A stretch of DNA of 64,000 nt from Pantoea agglomerans (GCF_021397715.1 NZ_CP090207.1:4030001-4094000), one strand, 5' to 3'; positions 1-9,645 are shown, counted from the stretch's first letter. The notes: generated by a model from the sequence alone, not told the origin. Translations and numbers: made by a program.

Positions 1-141
1 ACCGCGGAGATCATCGTCTATCCCGAAGCCGGACATGCCTTTAATGCTGACTACCGTCCGAGCTACCATGCTGAATCTGCCAGTGATGGCTGGGCGCGGA
101 TGCTGGCCTGGTTCAGGCAGTATGGCGTCGCATCGCAATAA
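1..141 (+). CDS. ysgA: Dienelactone hydrolase family protein, C-terminal 46 residues (partial)
   Basis: Only the end of this gene lies in the window; frame 1 is open from base 1 to a TAA at 139-141. The residues EAGHAF near its start match the C-terminal catalytic-histidine segment of dienelactone hydrolase alpha/beta hydrolases. In E. coli ysgA is the neighbour of metE, and the same adjacency holds here with the two genes tail to tail. The substrate is unknown in the family. The call rests on the short motif and the conserved position. Confidence 0.75.
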   Translation, partial: TAEIIVYPEAGHAFNADYRPSYHAESASDGWARMLAWFRQYGVASQ

Positions 142-143
142 GC

Positions 144-166
144 AAAAAAGGGGCGCTGTGCGCCCC
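144..166 (-). terminator. Rho-independent terminator of metE
   Basis: GGGGCGC and GCGCCCC pair across a TGT loop (150-166). On the minus strand the stem is followed by six T (149-144). It lies 34 bases beyond the metE stop codon and also separates metE from the converging ysgA. Confidence 0.8.
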
Positions 167-199
167 GATATCGTAACAGCCTCGCCGTTCTGACCCGTT

Positions 200-2470
200 T
201 TATGCTGTTTCATCACGCAGCTTCTTCGCCGCCGTCACCATGTTTGCCAGCGCCTGCCGCGTCTCGGTCCAGCCGCGCGTTTTCAATCCGCAGTCCGGGT
301 TCACCCACAAACGCGCTTCCGGAATCCGCTTCGCCGCTTTCCGTAACAGCGCTTCCATCCACTCGACGCTCGGTACGTTAGGCGAATGAATATCGTAGAC
401 GCCCGGACCGATTTCATTCGGATAGTCAAAGTGTTCAAACGACGCCAGCAGATCCATGTCGGAGCGTGAGGTTTCAATGGTAATCACATCCGCATCCAGC
501 GCCGCGATAGAATCCATGATGTCGTTAAACTCGCAGTAACACATATGGGTGTGAATCTGGGTTTCATCCCGCGCCACCGCGGCATTCAGGCGGAAAGCCT
601 CGACCGCCCAGCTCAGATAGGCAGCCCAGTCAGACTGATGCAGCGGCAACCCTTCGCGCAGCGCTGGTTCATCAATCTGGATAATGCCAATACCGGCTTT
701 TTCCAGATCGGCGACTTCATCACGCAGCGCCAGCGCAATCTGTTTCGCGATGGTTTCACGCGACACATCTTCGCGCGGGAAAGACCAGCACAGAATCGTC
801 ACCGGGCCGGTCAGCATCCCTTTCACCGGCTTGTCGGTCAGCGACTGGGCATATTTCGCCCATTCAACGGTAATCGCTTCCGGCCGGCTGACGTCACCGA
901 TGATCACCGGCGGTTTCACGCAGCGTGAGCCATAGCTCTGTACCCAGCCATTCTGGGTAAAAACAAACCCATCCAGATGTTCGCCGAAGTATTCAACCAT
1001 GTCGTTGCGTTCCGCTTCGCCATGTACCAGCACATCCAGCCCCAGCCGCTCCTGCTCAGCGATCGCCTGTCTGATGTGCTCAGCGATGCCGGTGCGGTAA
1101 TGATGGCTGTCGAGGCGGCCCTGTTTAAAATCGAGACGCAGGCCGCGAATTTCCGGCGTCTGCGGGAAAGAGCCGATAGTGGTGGTTGGCCAGGCAGGCA
1201 GATTAAAGCGCTGGCGCTGTGCTTTTGCCCGCTCGCTGTAACGGCTGTGACGTTCGCTGTCCTGCGGCGTGATGGCCTGCAAACGCTGACTGACCGCGGC
1301 GTTATGCACGCGACTGGAGTGCGCACGGGCCCGAATCGGCGCGCTCCAGGCCTCCAGTGACGCGGCATCGTTGCGGTTGAGCGCCTGCGTCAGCAGTGAA
1401 AGCTCGGTGCATTTTTGCAGCGCGAAGGCGAACCAGCTTTTCACTTCCTCATCCAGTCGCGTCTCGACGCTCAGGTCGATCGGACTGTGCAGCAACGAGC
1501 AGGAGGAGCCAATCCACAGCTGCGCGCGCTGGGCGATCAGCGGCTGCAGACGCGTAAACCAGCGGCTCAGATCGGCACGCCAGACGTTACGTCCGTTGAT
1601 CACCCCCAGCGACAGCAGCCAGCTGGCCGGTAATTGCTGATTCAGTTGCTGAATATCATCCCGGCCGTGTACCAGATCGACATGCAGCCCCTGCACCGGC
1701 AGCTCACGGATCACCTCAATGTTCTGTCCGATGCTGTCGAAATAGGTGGTCAGCAGCAGTTTACTCTGCCCCTGTAGCGCATCAAAGGCGGGCCTGAACG
1801 CCTCACGCCATGACTGCGGCAGCTCCAGCGCCAGCGCCGGTTCATCAATCTGCACCCATTCGATGTCACGTTTCGCCAGTTCCGCCAGGACCTGCTGGTA
1901 GACCGGCAGAATCGCCTGCAGCAGCGAGAGGCGGTCAAACGGCTCGCCTTTCACCTTACCCAGCCACAGATAGGTGATCGGTCCCAGCAGCACTGGCTTG
2001 ATGTTGTGGCCCAGCGCCAGCGCCTCATCGACTTCATCCAGCAACTGGGTCCAGGCCAGTCTGAAAGTCTGGCCCTGGGTGAACTCAGGCACGATGTAGT
2101 GGTAGTTAGTGTTAAACCATTTGGTCATCTCAGCCGCCGCCGCCGGCTCACCGGTCGGTGCCCGGCCACGGCCCAGACGAAACAGCGTATCCAGATCAAC
2201 CGAACCGTCTTTATTCTGATGGCGCGCCGGCACGTTGCCCAGCATCAGGCTGGTGGTCAGCACATGGTCGTACCAGGCGAAGTCGCCCACCGGCAGCAGA
2301 TCGATGCCCGCCTCTTTCTGTTGCTGCCAGTGACGCGCCCGCAGCTCACGGCCCACCGCCAGCAAATCCTGCTGGCTGCTGTTACCGGCCCAGTAGCTCT
2401 CCTGCGCTTTTTTCAGTTCGCGACGCAGGCCAACACGGGGAAAACCGAGGGTATGGTTGAGGATTGTCAT
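200..2470 (-). CDS. metE: Cobalamin-independent methionine synthase MetE
   Basis: 5-Methyltetrahydropteroyltri-glutamate:homocysteine methyltransferase, the last step of methionine synthesis without B12. The protein is 756 residues, close to the 753 of E. coli. The C-terminal barrel carries the zinc ligands: HTHMCYCEF near residue 640 and [10 protein letters not shown] near 725. The reading frame stays open 14 codons further upstream. The ATG at 2470 is chosen because the protein then begins [14 protein letters not shown] like E. coli MetE, and a GGAGAA ribosome site precedes it. It is divergent from metR, with MetJ-type boxes between them. Expected control is repression by MetJ and activation by MetR with homocysteine. 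Confidence 0.97.
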   Translation of the reverse strand: MTILNHTLGFPRVGLRRELKKAQESYWAGNSSQQDLLAVGRELRARHWQQQKEAGIDLLPVGDFAWYDHVLTTSLMLGNVPARHQNKDGSVDLDTLFRLGRGRAPTGEPAAAAEMTKWFNTNYHYIVPEFTQGQTFRLAWTQLLDEVDEALALGHNIKPVLLGPITYLWLGKVKGEPFDRLSLLQAILPVYQQVLAELAKRDIEWVQIDEPALALELPQSWREAFRPAFDALQGQSKLLLTTYFDSIGQNIEVIRELPVQGLHVDLVHGRDDIQQLNQQLPASWLLSLGVINGRNVWRADLSRWFTRLQPLIAQRAQLWIGSSCSLLHSPIDLSVETRLDEEVKSWFAFALQKCTELSLLTQALNRNDAASLEAWSAPIRARAHSSRVHNAAVSQRLQAITPQDSERHSRYSERAKAQRQRFNLPAWPTTTIGSFPQTPEIRGLRLDFKQGRLDSHHYRTGIAEHIRQAIAEQERLGLDVLVHGEAERNDMVEYFGEHLDGFVFTQNGWVQSYGSRCVKPPVIIGDVSRPEAITVEWAKYAQSLTDKPVKGMLTGPVTILCWSFPREDVSRETIAKQIALALRDEVADLEKAGIGIIQIDEPALREGLPLHQSDWAAYLSWAVEAFRLNAAVARDETQIHTHMCYCEFNDIMDSIAALDADVITIETSRSDMDLLASFEHFDYPNEIGPGVYDIHSPNVPSVEWMEALLRKAAKRIPEARLWVNPDCGLKTRGWTETRQALANMVTAAKKLRDETA

Positions 2471-2495
2471 TCGCTGTTCTCCAGATAATCTTTCA

Positions 2496-2514
2496 CTTTG
2501 GCTGACAGCCAAAG
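2496..2514. promoter_or_regulatory. Perfect 19-bp palindrome in the metE leader
   Basis: CTTTGGCTG and CAGCCAAAG are exact reverse complements around one central base. The palindrome lies 26-44 bases before the metE ATG and touches the first MetJ-type box. It could be a hairpin in the metE 5' leader or a protein site. Its role is not known to me. Confidence 0.5.
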
Positions 2515-2536
2515 ATGTTTAGCCGTCCAGATGTTT
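2513..2536. promoter_or_regulatory. Three tandem met boxes (MetJ operator) between metE and metR
   Basis: Three contiguous octamers, AGATGTTT, AGCCGTCC and AGATGTTT, each match the met box AGACGTCT at 6 of 8 positions. MetJ binds such tandem arrays cooperatively with S-adenosylmethionine. The same intergenic region is MetJ-controlled in E. coli. Confidence 0.7.
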
Positions 2537-2543
2537 ACACCGC

Positions 2544-2549
2544 TATAAT
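2544..2549 (+). promoter_or_regulatory. Candidate -10 box of the metR promoter
   Basis: A perfect TATAAT lies 60 bases before the metR ATG. No good -35 element sits 16-18 bases upstream, where the MetJ-type boxes lie, so activity may be weak or regulated. This is a sequence match only. Confidence 0.45.
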
Positions 2550-2608
2550 CTGCGGGTACTGTATGTTCCTCAAGCGCAATATGTTCATTTTCGATGTGAA
2601 GGACTCTC

Positions 2609-3535
2609 ATGATCGAACTCAAGCACCTGCGGACGCTTCAGGCTCTGCGTAATACAGGTTCGCTGGCGGCGGCGGCATCCCAGCTTCATCAGACGCAATC
2701 GGCGTTGTCCCACCAGTTCAGCGATCTGGAACAGCGGCTGGGATTCCGCCTGTTCGTGCGTAAAAGTCAGCCGCTGCGCTTCACGCCACAGGGCGACATC
2801 CTGCTGCAGCTGGCCGAACAGGTGCTGCCGCAGATCCAGCAGGCGTTGCAGGCCTGCCATGAACCACAGCAGACCACCTTACGAGTGGCGATTGAGTGCC
2901 ATAGCTGCATCCAGTGGCTGACGCCAGCGCTGGATAATTTCCGTCAGAGCTGGCCGCAGGTGGTGATGGATTTCAAATCAGGCGTCACCTTTGATCCGCA
3001 GCCTGCGCTGCAGCAGGGCGAGCTGGATGTGGTGCTGACCTCCGATATCCTGGCGCGCTCCGGGCTGTTCTATTCGCCGATGTTTGATTTTGAGGTGCGA
3101 CTGGTGCTGGCACCGGATCATCCGCTGGCGCAGGTTGAACATATCGCACCCGAGGATCTGGCCGACGAGGTGCTGATGATCTATCCGGTGCAGCGTCAGC
3201 GCCTCGATATCTGGCGTCACTTCCTGCAGCCAGCTGGCGTCAGCCCGGCGCTGAAAAACGTCGATAACACCCTGCTGATGATCCAGATGGTCTCGGCGCG
3301 GATGGGCATTGCGGCGCTGCCGCACTGGGTGGTGGAGAGTTTTGAGAAGCAGGGGCTGGTGGTGACCAAAACGCTGGGCGACGGGCTGTGGAGCCGTCTT
3401 TATGCCGCAGTGCGCGATGGCGAGCAGCGTCAGCCGGTGCTGGAAGCCTTTATCCGCTTTGCCCGTCAGCACGCCTGCGAACATCTGCCCTTTGTGCGGG
3501 ATGCGCTGCAGCCTGCCGCGTTAATGCAGCGGTAA
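2609..3535 (+). CDS. metR: LysR-type regulator MetR
   Basis: Transcription activator of metE and other methionine genes, with homocysteine as co-regulator. The protein has 308 residues (E. coli 317, with a shorter tail here). The N-terminal helix-turn-helix covers about residues 5-60 and contains [16 protein letters not shown], nearly identical to E. coli. The rest is the LysR effector-binding domain, including [17 protein letters not shown]. The ATG follows AAGGACTC. It is divergent from metE and faces yigM, as in E. coli, except that yehS has been placed between metR and yigM. Confidence 0.97.
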   Translation: MIELKHLRTLQALRNTGSLAAAASQLHQTQSALSHQFSDLEQRLGFRLFVRKSQPLRFTPQGDILLQLAEQVLPQIQQALQACHEPQQTTLRVAIECHSCIQWLTPALDNFRQSWPQVVMDFKSGVTFDPQPALQQGELDVVLTSDILARSGLFYSPMFDFEVRLVLAPDHPLAQVEHIAPEDLADEVLMIYPVQRQRLDIWRHFLQPAGVSPALKNVDNTLLMIQMVSARMGIAALPHWVVESFEKQGLVVTKTLGDGLWSRLYAAVRDGEQRQPVLEAFIRFARQHACEHLPFVRDALQPAALMQR

Positions 3536-3576
3536 GTCGCGAGGTACAAACCTGCGCGAGCAACAGTAAAATCCCC

Positions 3577-3582
3577 TATAAT
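3577..3582 (+). promoter_or_regulatory. Candidate -10 box of the yehS promoter
   Basis: A TATAAT lies in the gap between metR and yehS, 36 bases before the yehS ATG. The -35 region is poor. It suggests yehS can be transcribed separately from metR. Confidence 0.4.
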
Positions 3583-3618
3583 GCGCAGCCTGTCGACTGA
3601 CCATGAGAAGATCTCACC

Positions 3619-4098
3619 ATGACTAACAACGATATTCTGCGCAGCGTGCGCTATATGCTCGATCTGAGCGATGCCAAAATGGTGGAAATTTTTGCGCTGG
3701 CGCAGTGTGAAGTCCCGCAGACGGATATCCAGGCGTGGCTGAAAAAAGATGAAGATGCCGCGTTTCGTCCCTGCCCCGATGTGCTGATGGGCTACTTTCT
3801 TAACGGCCTGATCTTTTACCGTCGTGGCAAAAGTGAAGAGATGCCGGCTCCTTCCATTGAGCGCAAGATGAATAACAACATCTTTATGAAGAAGTTGCGC
3901 ATCGCCTTTGATCTGAAAACCACGGATATCCCTGAAGTGCTGAAACGCGCCAGTTTCACCGTGTCGCAGGCAGAAATCGGTGCGATTTTCCGCAAACCTG
4001 ACCACAAAAATTACCGTGAGTGCGGCGACCAGATTCTGCGTAACTTCCTGAAAGGCCTGGCGATGATTCAGCGCCCTAAGAGTGGGAAGCCTGCCTGA
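3619..4098 (+). CDS. yehS: DUF1456 family protein YehS
   Basis: A 159-residue soluble protein of unknown function, collinear with E. coli YehS (156 residues). Two similar halves are visible. NDILRSVRYML and then CPDVLMGYFLNGLIF in the first half correspond to NNNIFMKKLRIAF and CGDQILRNFLKGLAM in the second, the repeated DUF1456 unit. In E. coli yehS is elsewhere on the chromosome, so its place between metR and yigM is a local rearrangement. Nothing in the sequence gives a biochemical role. Confidence 0.9.
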   Translation: MTNNDILRSVRYMLDLSDAKMVEIFALAQCEVPQTDIQAWLKKDEDAAFRPCPDVLMGYFLNGLIFYRRGKSEEMPAPSIERKMNNNIFMKKLRIAFDLKTTDIPEVLKRASFTVSQAEIGAIFRKPDHKNYRECGDQILRNFLKGLAMIQRPKSGKPA

Positions 4099-4428
4099 TA
4101 TCGTGTCATCCCGTCGGCAATAGAGCGCTGCTGCGTAAAGCCGGCGTCAATGCATCCCTGGAGCGCCAGCCGCCGTTTTTGTCCCGGCGGCGGACGCTTT
4201 ACTTCTCAGCCCGCCCTCTCCTCTTTCATGTTCGCTCTGATCCCCGGTTTAACCGCGATGATGCTGTCACGTCTCCAGGGCTGGCGCGTCAGAAGAGCGA
4301 AGCGTCCAGGCCGGATGGCCCGGCCGATCCACAGGGAGGTGAGATTCCTTGCGATCAGGCGCGCCAGCCCGGAAGGCCGCACCTATGCAACAGCCGCTAT
4401 TTACCGGTGTCAGCGCACCCATTTCACC
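4099..4428. other. Intergenic region with inverted repeats, no gene seen
   Basis: A 330-base gap between the converging yehS and yigM. Open frames here have no recognisable product. Visible structure: a stem of GCCGCCG (4169-4175) with CGGCGGC (4185-4191), and a 10-base inverted repeat GGCTGGCGCG (4279-4288) with CGCGCCAGCC (4360-4369). Neither has a T-run, so they do not look like standard terminators. Confidence 0.5.
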
Positions 4429-5292
4429 TTATAACCGGTCACTGCGCCCCACCACCCAGCGCTTATGCACCCACAGCGAGGCGAGGATCACCAGCGCGCC
4501 GGCGATAAAGCTCGGCCAGTGCGGCTTCTCCTGCCAGATCGCCAGGTTAACCAGCAGTCCGGCGGGGACGTGCATGTTATTCATGATGCCCAGCGTGCCG
4601 GCATCAACCTGGGTCGCACCATAGTTCCACATAAAGTAGCCGAGACCCGAAGCGGCCACGCCCAGCCAGACCAGAATGCCCCATTGCAGCGAGGTGGTCG
4701 GGAGTTTCTGCGGATTGCCCCAGATGAACCAGGCGATGACCGCAATCACCACTGCGCCAAGGTAGAACCAGGAAAAGGCGGTGTGCTGCGGCATCGGACG
4801 GGTCTCCTGCAAACGCTTGTACCCCACCATACCGGCAGCAAAGCAGATGTTCGCCAGCTGCACCAGCAGCAGGCCAACCCAGAAATTATCGCTGACCTTG
4901 TCATAGCGGATAATGGCCGCCCCGGCGACCGCCAGCAGCGCGCTGAAGATATAGCCGATCCGCAGCGGACGGCGGCTAATCAGGTCATAGATCAGGGTCA
5001 CATAGAGCGGCGTCATCACCGTAAACAGCAAAAATTCCGACACGCTGAGATAGAGGTAGGCTTCAAAGCTCAGCAGATACATCACTCCTAACTGCAACAT
5101 CCCGACCAGCATATAGAGCAGCAGAGTTGAGGGACGGTAACCGCGCCAGCGCAGAAAAGGCAAAAAGACTATTGCGGCCAGCGCCAGGCGCATCAGTACA
5201 GAAAACCAGCTGTCCACCTGGCCGGCAAGATACTCGCCAATCAGGCTGAACGAAAAAGCCCACAGAATAGTGGTGATGATCAATAAGAACAC
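4429..5292 (-). CDS. yigM: EamA-family transporter YigM (biotin importer BioP)
   Basis: A 287-residue inner-membrane protein with about ten hydrophobic segments in two EamA halves. It matches E. coli YigM almost throughout, for example NYGATQVDAGTLGIMNN. YigM was shown in E. coli to be a high-affinity biotin transporter. The start is a GTG at 5290-5292, so the protein reads MFLLIITTILW; E. coli has MALLIITTILW. Upstream lie two half-sites resembling the BirA operator. It converges on metR/yehS as in E. coli, but its 5' side now faces glpT instead of yigL. Confidence 0.92.
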   Translation of the reverse strand: MFLLIITTILWAFSFSLIGEYLAGQVDSWFSVLMRLALAAIVFLPFLRWRGYRPSTLLLYMLVGMLQLGVMYLLSFEAYLYLSVSEFLLFTVMTPLYVTLIYDLISRRPLRIGYIFSALLAVAGAAIIRYDKVSDNFWVGLLLVQLANICFAAGMVGYKRLQETRPMPQHTAFSWFYLGAVVIAVIAWFIWGNPQKLPTTSLQWGILVWLGVAASGLGYFMWNYGATQVDAGTLGIMNNMHVPAGLLVNLAIWQEKPHWPSFIAGALVILASLWVHKRWVVGRSDRL

Positions 5293-5322
5293 GGTAACGA
5301 CCCCGAAGTTAACAGAGCGTCA

Positions 5323-5367
5323 GTGTAAACAATGTGCTGTCGATCGGCTGCACTATCTGGTTTACAT
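5323..5367. promoter_or_regulatory. Inverted half-sites resembling a BirA operator upstream of yigM
   Basis: GTGTAAACA (5323-5331) and GGTTTACAT (5359-5367) match the two arms of the BirA site, TTGTAAACC and GGTTTACAA, at 7/9 and 8/9. The gap between arms is 27 bases, against about 16 in the E. coli bio operator. The site lies 31-75 bases before the yigM start. It is a candidate only, because of the spacing. Confidence 0.4.
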
Positions 5368-5459
5368 CCGATTACTTTTAAAGCAAACAATGCGCAACTG
5401 CTGCAACAGCTCAACCCCGCTGTAACATCCCCGTCTCCTGCTGGCGACGTTTTTCCCCG

Positions 5460-5479
5460 AATGCGCGAAATAAACCATA
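5460..5479. promoter_or_regulatory. Possible GlpR operator upstream of glpT
   Basis: AATGCGCGAAATAAACCATA matches the degenerate GlpR operator consensus at about 16 of 20 positions, the first half well and the second poorly. GlpR represses glpT in E. coli. It lies upstream of the CRP site. Confidence 0.3.
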
Positions 5480-5522
5480 TGGTGATCACTTTCGCTCGTC
5501 GCTGTAATAAAACTGTAACAAA

Positions 5523-5565
5523 TGTGTCACGCATCACAGTAACGTCAGGTCACTAATTTTATTCT
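5523..5565 (+). promoter_or_regulatory. CRP site and -10 box of the glpT promoter
   Basis: TGTGTCACGCATCACA (5523-5538) matches the CRP site TGTGA-N6-TCACA at 9 of 10 positions. A TATTCT at 5560-5565 would put the start near 5572, so the CRP site would be centred about 41 bases upstream, the class II position. E. coli glpT is CRP-dependent, which agrees. Confidence 0.65.
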
Positions 5566-5665
5566 TTGCGCGAAATGGAACATCACGTCGCCATTTCTTT
5601 TTGTCTTTTTTGACCCCACCGCTGGGAATGTAAAAAACCATAATGTGCCCTGGAGGGCCTCACTG

Positions 5666-7006
5666 ATGCTGAGTATTTTTAAACCTGCACCACGTCAGCC
5701 GCAGGTAGCAGCGGATCGCGTCGATCCGCTCTACCGTCGTCTGCGCTGGCAAATTTTTATTGGGATCTTTTTTGGCTATGCCGCCTACTATCTGGTCAGA
5801 AAAAACTTTGCGCTCGCGATGCCCTATCTGGTCGAGCAAGGCTTTTCACGTGGCGATCTCGGTTTCGCCCTGTCAGGCATTTCGATCGCCTATGGCTTCT
5901 CGAAATTCATCATGGGCTCAGTGTCCGATCGCTCGAATCCGCGCGTCTTCCTGCCAGCCGGACTGATCCTGGCCGCGGCGGTGATGTTGTTTATGGGATT
6001 CGTGCCCTGGGCCACCTCCAGCATTATGGTGATGTTCGTGCTGCTGTTTGTCTGCGGCTGGTTCCAGGGCATGGGCTGGCCACCGTGCGGTCGTACCATG
6101 GTGCACTGGTGGTCGCAGAAGGAGCGCGGCAGCATTGTCTCGGTGTGGAACTGCGCCCATAACGTCGGCGGCGGCCTGCCACCGCTGCTGTTCCTGCTTG
6201 GCATGGCGTGGTTCAACGACTGGAAAGCGGCGCTCTATATGCCCGCCTTTGGTGCCATCCTGATTGCGCTCTTCGCGTTTGCCCTGATGCGCGACACGCC
6301 CCAATCCTGTGGCCTGCCGCCGATCGAAGAGTATAAAAACGACTATCCGCCAGATTACGATGCCAGTCATGAAGAGGAGTTAACTGCTAAGCAAATCTTC
6401 ATGAAATATGTGCTGCCTAACAAACTGCTGTGGTACATCGCGCTGGCGAACGTTTTTGTCTATCTGCTGCGCTACGGCATTCTCGACTGGTCGCCGACCT
6501 ACCTGAAAGAGGTGAAGCACTTCACGCTGGATAAGTCCTCCTGGGCCTACTTCCTGTATGAGTATGCCGGTATTCCGGGCACGCTATTATGTGGCTGGAT
6601 GTCAGACAAAGTGTTTCGCGGTAACCGCGGGGCCACCGGCGTGTTGTTTATGACGCTGGTGACGATCGCCACGGTGATTTACTGGCTGAACCCGGCGGGC
6701 AATCCTGGCGTTGATATGGCCTGTATGATCGTGATTGGCTTCCTGATTTATGGTCCGGTGATGCTGATTGGCCTGCACGCGCTGGAGCTGGCACCCAAGA
6801 AAGCCGCCGGCACCGCCGCAGGTTTTACCGGCCTGTTTGGTTATCTGGGCGGTTCGGTGGCGGCCAGCGCCATTGTCGGTTACACCGTTGACTACTTTGG
6901 CTGGGATGGCGGTTTTCTGGTGATGATTGCCGGCTGCGTACTGGCGGTGATCCTGCTGTTGCTGACCATGGTCAGCGAGCATAAACACAAGCAGAAACTG
7001 GCCTGA
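5666..7006 (+). CDS. glpT: Glycerol-3-phosphate:phosphate antiporter GlpT
   Basis: Inner-membrane transporter of the organophosphate:phosphate antiporter group (major facilitator superfamily) that takes up sn-glycerol-3-phosphate; it is also a route for fosfomycin. 446 residues, 12 predicted membrane helices. Arg45 in YYLVRKNF keeps the E. coli numbering, and the family segment [12 protein letters not shown] is present. The ATG at 5666 is chosen over an upstream codon because GGAGG sits nine bases before it and the protein then begins MLSIFKPAP as in E. coli. glpQ, its E. coli operon partner, does not follow; yigL converges on it. Confidence 0.97.
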   Translation: MLSIFKPAPRQPQVAADRVDPLYRRLRWQIFIGIFFGYAAYYLVRKNFALAMPYLVEQGFSRGDLGFALSGISIAYGFSKFIMGSVSDRSNPRVFLPAGLILAAAVMLFMGFVPWATSSIMVMFVLLFVCGWFQGMGWPPCGRTMVHWWSQKERGSIVSVWNCAHNVGGGLPPLLFLLGMAWFNDWKAALYMPAFGAILIALFAFALMRDTPQSCGLPPIEEYKNDYPPDYDASHEEELTAKQIFMKYVLPNKLLWYIALANVFVYLLRYGILDWSPTYLKEVKHFTLDKSSWAYFLYEYAGIPGTLLCGWMSDKVFRGNRGATGVLFMTLVTIATVIYWLNPAGNPGVDMACMIVIGFLIYGPVMLIGLHALELAPKKAAGTAAGFTGLFGYLGGSVAASAIVGYTVDYFGWDGGFLVMIAGCVLAVILLLLTMVSEHKHKQKLA

Positions 7007-7013
7007 CGGCAAT

Positions 7014-7044
7014 AAAAAAGGGCCGGTTAACCGGCCCTTTGTTT
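7014..7044. terminator. Bidirectional terminator between glpT and yigL
   Basis: GGGCCGG and CCGGCCC (7020-7037) pair across TTAA. A-rich sequence precedes and TTTGTTT follows, so it can work for glpT on the plus strand and for yigL on the minus strand. Confidence 0.85.
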
Positions 7045-7055
7045 GCGCGATATCC

Positions 7056-7856
7056 TCAGGAAAGGTAGAGCGTGCGCAGCGTCTGTGGCACCGCATCATC
7101 AGCATTCGAACCGATCACATCCAGCTCCGGCAAGGTATCTTTCAGCCGCTGATGGGCGTTCTGCATGATATAGCCCTTACCCGCCATGCTCAGCATCTCC
7201 ACATCATTCATGCCGTCGCCAAAGGCGATACAGCTATGCAGCGTATGGCCCAGCTGCTTCGCTACGGCCTCCAGCGCATGCCCTTTCGATACGCCACCCG
7301 CCATCACTTCGAGGCAGGTCGGCAGTGAAAAACTGACGTTAACCCGATCGCCCCAGCGCGCTTCAATCGCCTGCTCCATCGGGATCAGATGCTCAGGATC
7401 TTCACAGGTAAAAAAGACTTTACTGATGTTATCGGTTGGCAACAGACCCGGTTCATAGACCTGATAGTTAAATACCGATTCACGGAAGTAATCCTGCTCA
7501 GCCGGGCGGGAACGGCTGACAAACCACTCATCATCACGGTAAACGTGGGTCAGAATATCGCTGTGATGATACTGCAGACCAAACAGATCATTCGCGATGT
7601 CTTCGTCCAGGTTATGGCTGAACACCAGCTCGCCCTGAGCATTATGCACCCGTGCGCCGTTGGAAGTGATCATGTACGCCGGGATAGCCAGGCTATCGCG
7701 CATCTGTCCGACATCAATATGATGGCGGCCGGTGGCAAACACGAAATGAATATCCTTTGCGACCAGCTGTTGCAGCGTTTCGCGCGCAAAAGGCGTCAGG
7801 CGATGTTCGGGAGAAAGCAGCGTGCCATCCAGATCGGATGCAACGATGTGGTACAT
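7056..7856 (-). CDS. yigL: HAD-family phosphatase YigL
   Basis: A 266-residue haloacid dehalogenase phosphatase of the Cof type. The nucleophile motif SDLDGTLL is at residues 7-14 and the metal motif FGDGMNDVEM is near 210. E. coli YigL dephosphorylates pyridoxal phosphate and sugar phosphates and is involved in relief of glucose-phosphate stress. The ATG at 7856 follows GAGG at a good distance. It lies 52 bases downstream of pldB on the same strand, so the two probably form an operon, as in E. coli. Confidence 0.95.
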   Translation of the reverse strand: MYHIVASDLDGTLLSPEHRLTPFARETLQQLVAKDIHFVFATGRHHIDVGQMRDSLAIPAYMITSNGARVHNAQGELVFSHNLDEDIANDLFGLQYHHSDILTHVYRDDEWFVSRSRPAEQDYFRESVFNYQVYEPGLLPTDNISKVFFTCEDPEHLIPMEQAIEARWGDRVNVSFSLPTCLEVMAGGVSKGHALEAVAKQLGHTLHSCIAFGDGMNDVEMLSMAGKGYIMQNAHQRLKDTLPELDVIGSNADDAVPQTLRTLYLS

Positions 7857-7908
7857 GAAAACCTCGGGTATCTGATTCTGCTGGCCGAAGCCAGTCGGAT
7901 AATGAACG

Positions 7909-8901
7909 TCAGCGATGCGATGAAAAAAAGTCGATCACTGCATTAAGCGCTTCGGCGCGCATGTTGTCTTTTTCAAACAGGATCTCATGACGCGCACCGT
8001 TAATCACGCGCGGTTTATTCCCTTCGCACGGATGACCTGCCGCCGCCATGGCAGCACAAAAGAGATCCTGCGAGCGGTTATCCACCACCTGATCATCACT
8101 GGCCTGCAGCAACAGCAGCGGCGTAGTGATTTTATCGGCCTGGCTGATGATGTTGCGACCCGCATGAATGCCTTCGCGCACCCAGTGATACGTCGGGCCA
8201 CCCACGCGAATCGCCGGATCGTCCGCATAAAAACGCAGGCTGCGGCGATAACGCTCGGCGCTGTGCGTCAGCCGGTTGATGCCAAACGGATGCGCACGCC
8301 AGCGTCCGGTACCCAGCGCGTAGCCATCACGCAGTGCCGGCCGTTTCTCAGCCCAGTCGAGGATCCGGTGCGCCAGGAAAGAGGGCAACGGCAGCGCAAT
8401 GCCAAACATCGGTGCCACCAGCGCAACCGCATGGAAAGCCTGCGGCTGGCGCGCCAGAAACAGCGTTAAAATCGCCCCGCCCATAGAGTGGGCCAGTGCA
8501 TAACGCTGCTGGTAGTGACCGCTGACAATCTCTTTCAGGTAGAGCGTTTCCAGATCGTCGACGTAGTGGGTAAATTCAGCCACATGACCACGGTGTGAAT
8601 CTTCCAGCAAACGATCGGATCGGCCCTGACCGCGATGATCGAGGATCACCACGTCGAAACCACAATGAAACAGATCGTACGCCAGCTCAGGATATTTTAT
8701 GTAACTCTCAATGCGGCCAGGCACGATCAGAATGACACGCCGATGTTGCGGAGAGGTGAAACGCACATAGCGCAGGGTGAGATTCCCGACGCCGATAAAC
8801 TCACGTTCCTCACGGCGGTGCCAGAAGTCGAGCAGCGGCCCGGTAGCAAAGGCAGCAAAGGCTTTTTCTCGTTGCAACCAACTGGCTTTATGTTGATTCA
8901 T
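7909..8901 (-). CDS. pldB: Lysophospholipase L2 PldB
   Basis: Inner-membrane-associated hydrolase that deacylates lysophospholipids, chiefly 2-acyl-lysophosphatidylethanolamine. 330 residues. The alpha/beta hydrolase motifs are visible: GQGRSDR after strand 4, the nucleophile in AHSMGG near residue 150, an aspartate in ASDDQVVD, and a histidine in GARHEILFE. It precedes yigL on the minus strand and is divergent from rhtB, the E. coli arrangement. Confidence 0.96.
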   Translation of the reverse strand: MNQHKASWLQREKAFAAFATGPLLDFWHRREEREFIGVGNLTLRYVRFTSPQHRRVILIVPGRIESYIKYPELAYDLFHCGFDVVILDHRGQGRSDRLLEDSHRGHVAEFTHYVDDLETLYLKEIVSGHYQQRYALAHSMGGAILTLFLARQPQAFHAVALVAPMFGIALPLPSFLAHRILDWAEKRPALRDGYALGTGRWRAHPFGINRLTHSAERYRRSLRFYADDPAIRVGGPTYHWVREGIHAGRNIISQADKITTPLLLLQASDDQVVDNRSQDLFCAAMAAAGHPCEGNKPRVINGARHEILFEKDNMRAEALNAVIDFFSSHR

Positions 8902-9014
8902 TCGCCCCCCTGATGACCGGAAAAAAGAGTCTTTAATGCGGTACGTCGGCCATAGCGCCGCGCTTATTTCTGGCGTATTGTGTCACAATTCTGCCGCCAA
9001 AGAGAGCGCAACCC

Positions 9015-9638
9015 ATGACCATCGAATGGTGGCTGACCTATCTGCTGACCACCACAATTTTAAGCCTGTCGCCCGGTTCCGGCGCAATCAACACCATGAG
9101 TACCGGCATCAGCCACGGCTATCGCGGCACGGTGGCCTCTATTTCCGGTTTGCAGGTCGGCCTGGCGTTGCACATCGTGCTGGTGGGTATCGGTCTGGGG
9201 GCGCTGTTTTCCCAGTCGCTGCTGGCGTTTGAAATCCTGAAATGGGCCGGTGCCGCCTATCTGGTGTGGCTCGGCATTCAGCAGTGGCGGTCAGCGGGCG
9301 GCATCGATCTTGATGCGGTGGCTAAAGCGATGCCACGCCGTCGCCTGTTCAAACGCGCGGTGCTGGTCAACCTGACCAACCCGAAAAGCATCGTTTTTCT
9401 TGCCGCGCTGTTTCCGCAGTTTATCCAGCCACACCAGCCGCTGCTGATGCAGTATCTGGTGCTGGGCGTCACCACCGTGGTGGTCGATATTATCGTGATG
9501 ATTGGCTACGCCACGTTAGCGACGCGCATTGCAGGCTGGATCAAAGGGCCGAAGCAGATGAAGCTGATGAACCGTATTTTTGGCGGGCTGTTTATGGCGG
9601 TGGGTGCGCTGCTGGCAAGCGCCAGAAAAATCGCTTAA
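9015..9638 (+). CDS. rhtB: Homoserine/homoserine lactone exporter RhtB
   Basis: A 207-residue LysE-family inner-membrane exporter with about six hydrophobic helices. The N-terminal segment [11 protein letters not shown] and the loop [10 protein letters not shown] are characteristic. E. coli RhtB exports homoserine and its lactone and can also export threonine. In E. coli it is directly next to rhtC; here a DUF1460 lipoprotein gene has been placed between them. Confidence 0.94.
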   Translation: MTIEWWLTYLLTTTILSLSPGSGAINTMSTGISHGYRGTVASISGLQVGLALHIVLVGIGLGALFSQSLLAFEILKWAGAAYLVWLGIQQWRSAGGIDLDAVAKAMPRRRLFKRAVLVNLTNPKSIVFLAALFPQFIQPHQPLLMQYLVLGVTTVVVDIIVMIGYATLATRIAGWIKGPKQMKLMNRIFGGLFMAVGALLASARKIA

Positions 9639-9645
9639 TCCCTGA

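Noticed and set aside
2550-2608. MetR site TGAA-N5-TTCA in the metE-metR gap
   Set aside because: Only half-sites with wrong spacing or order were found, so it was not annotated.
4150-4508. Short plus-strand frames between yehS and yigM
   Set aside because: They run into yigM on the opposite strand and have no recognisable product or good ribosome site.
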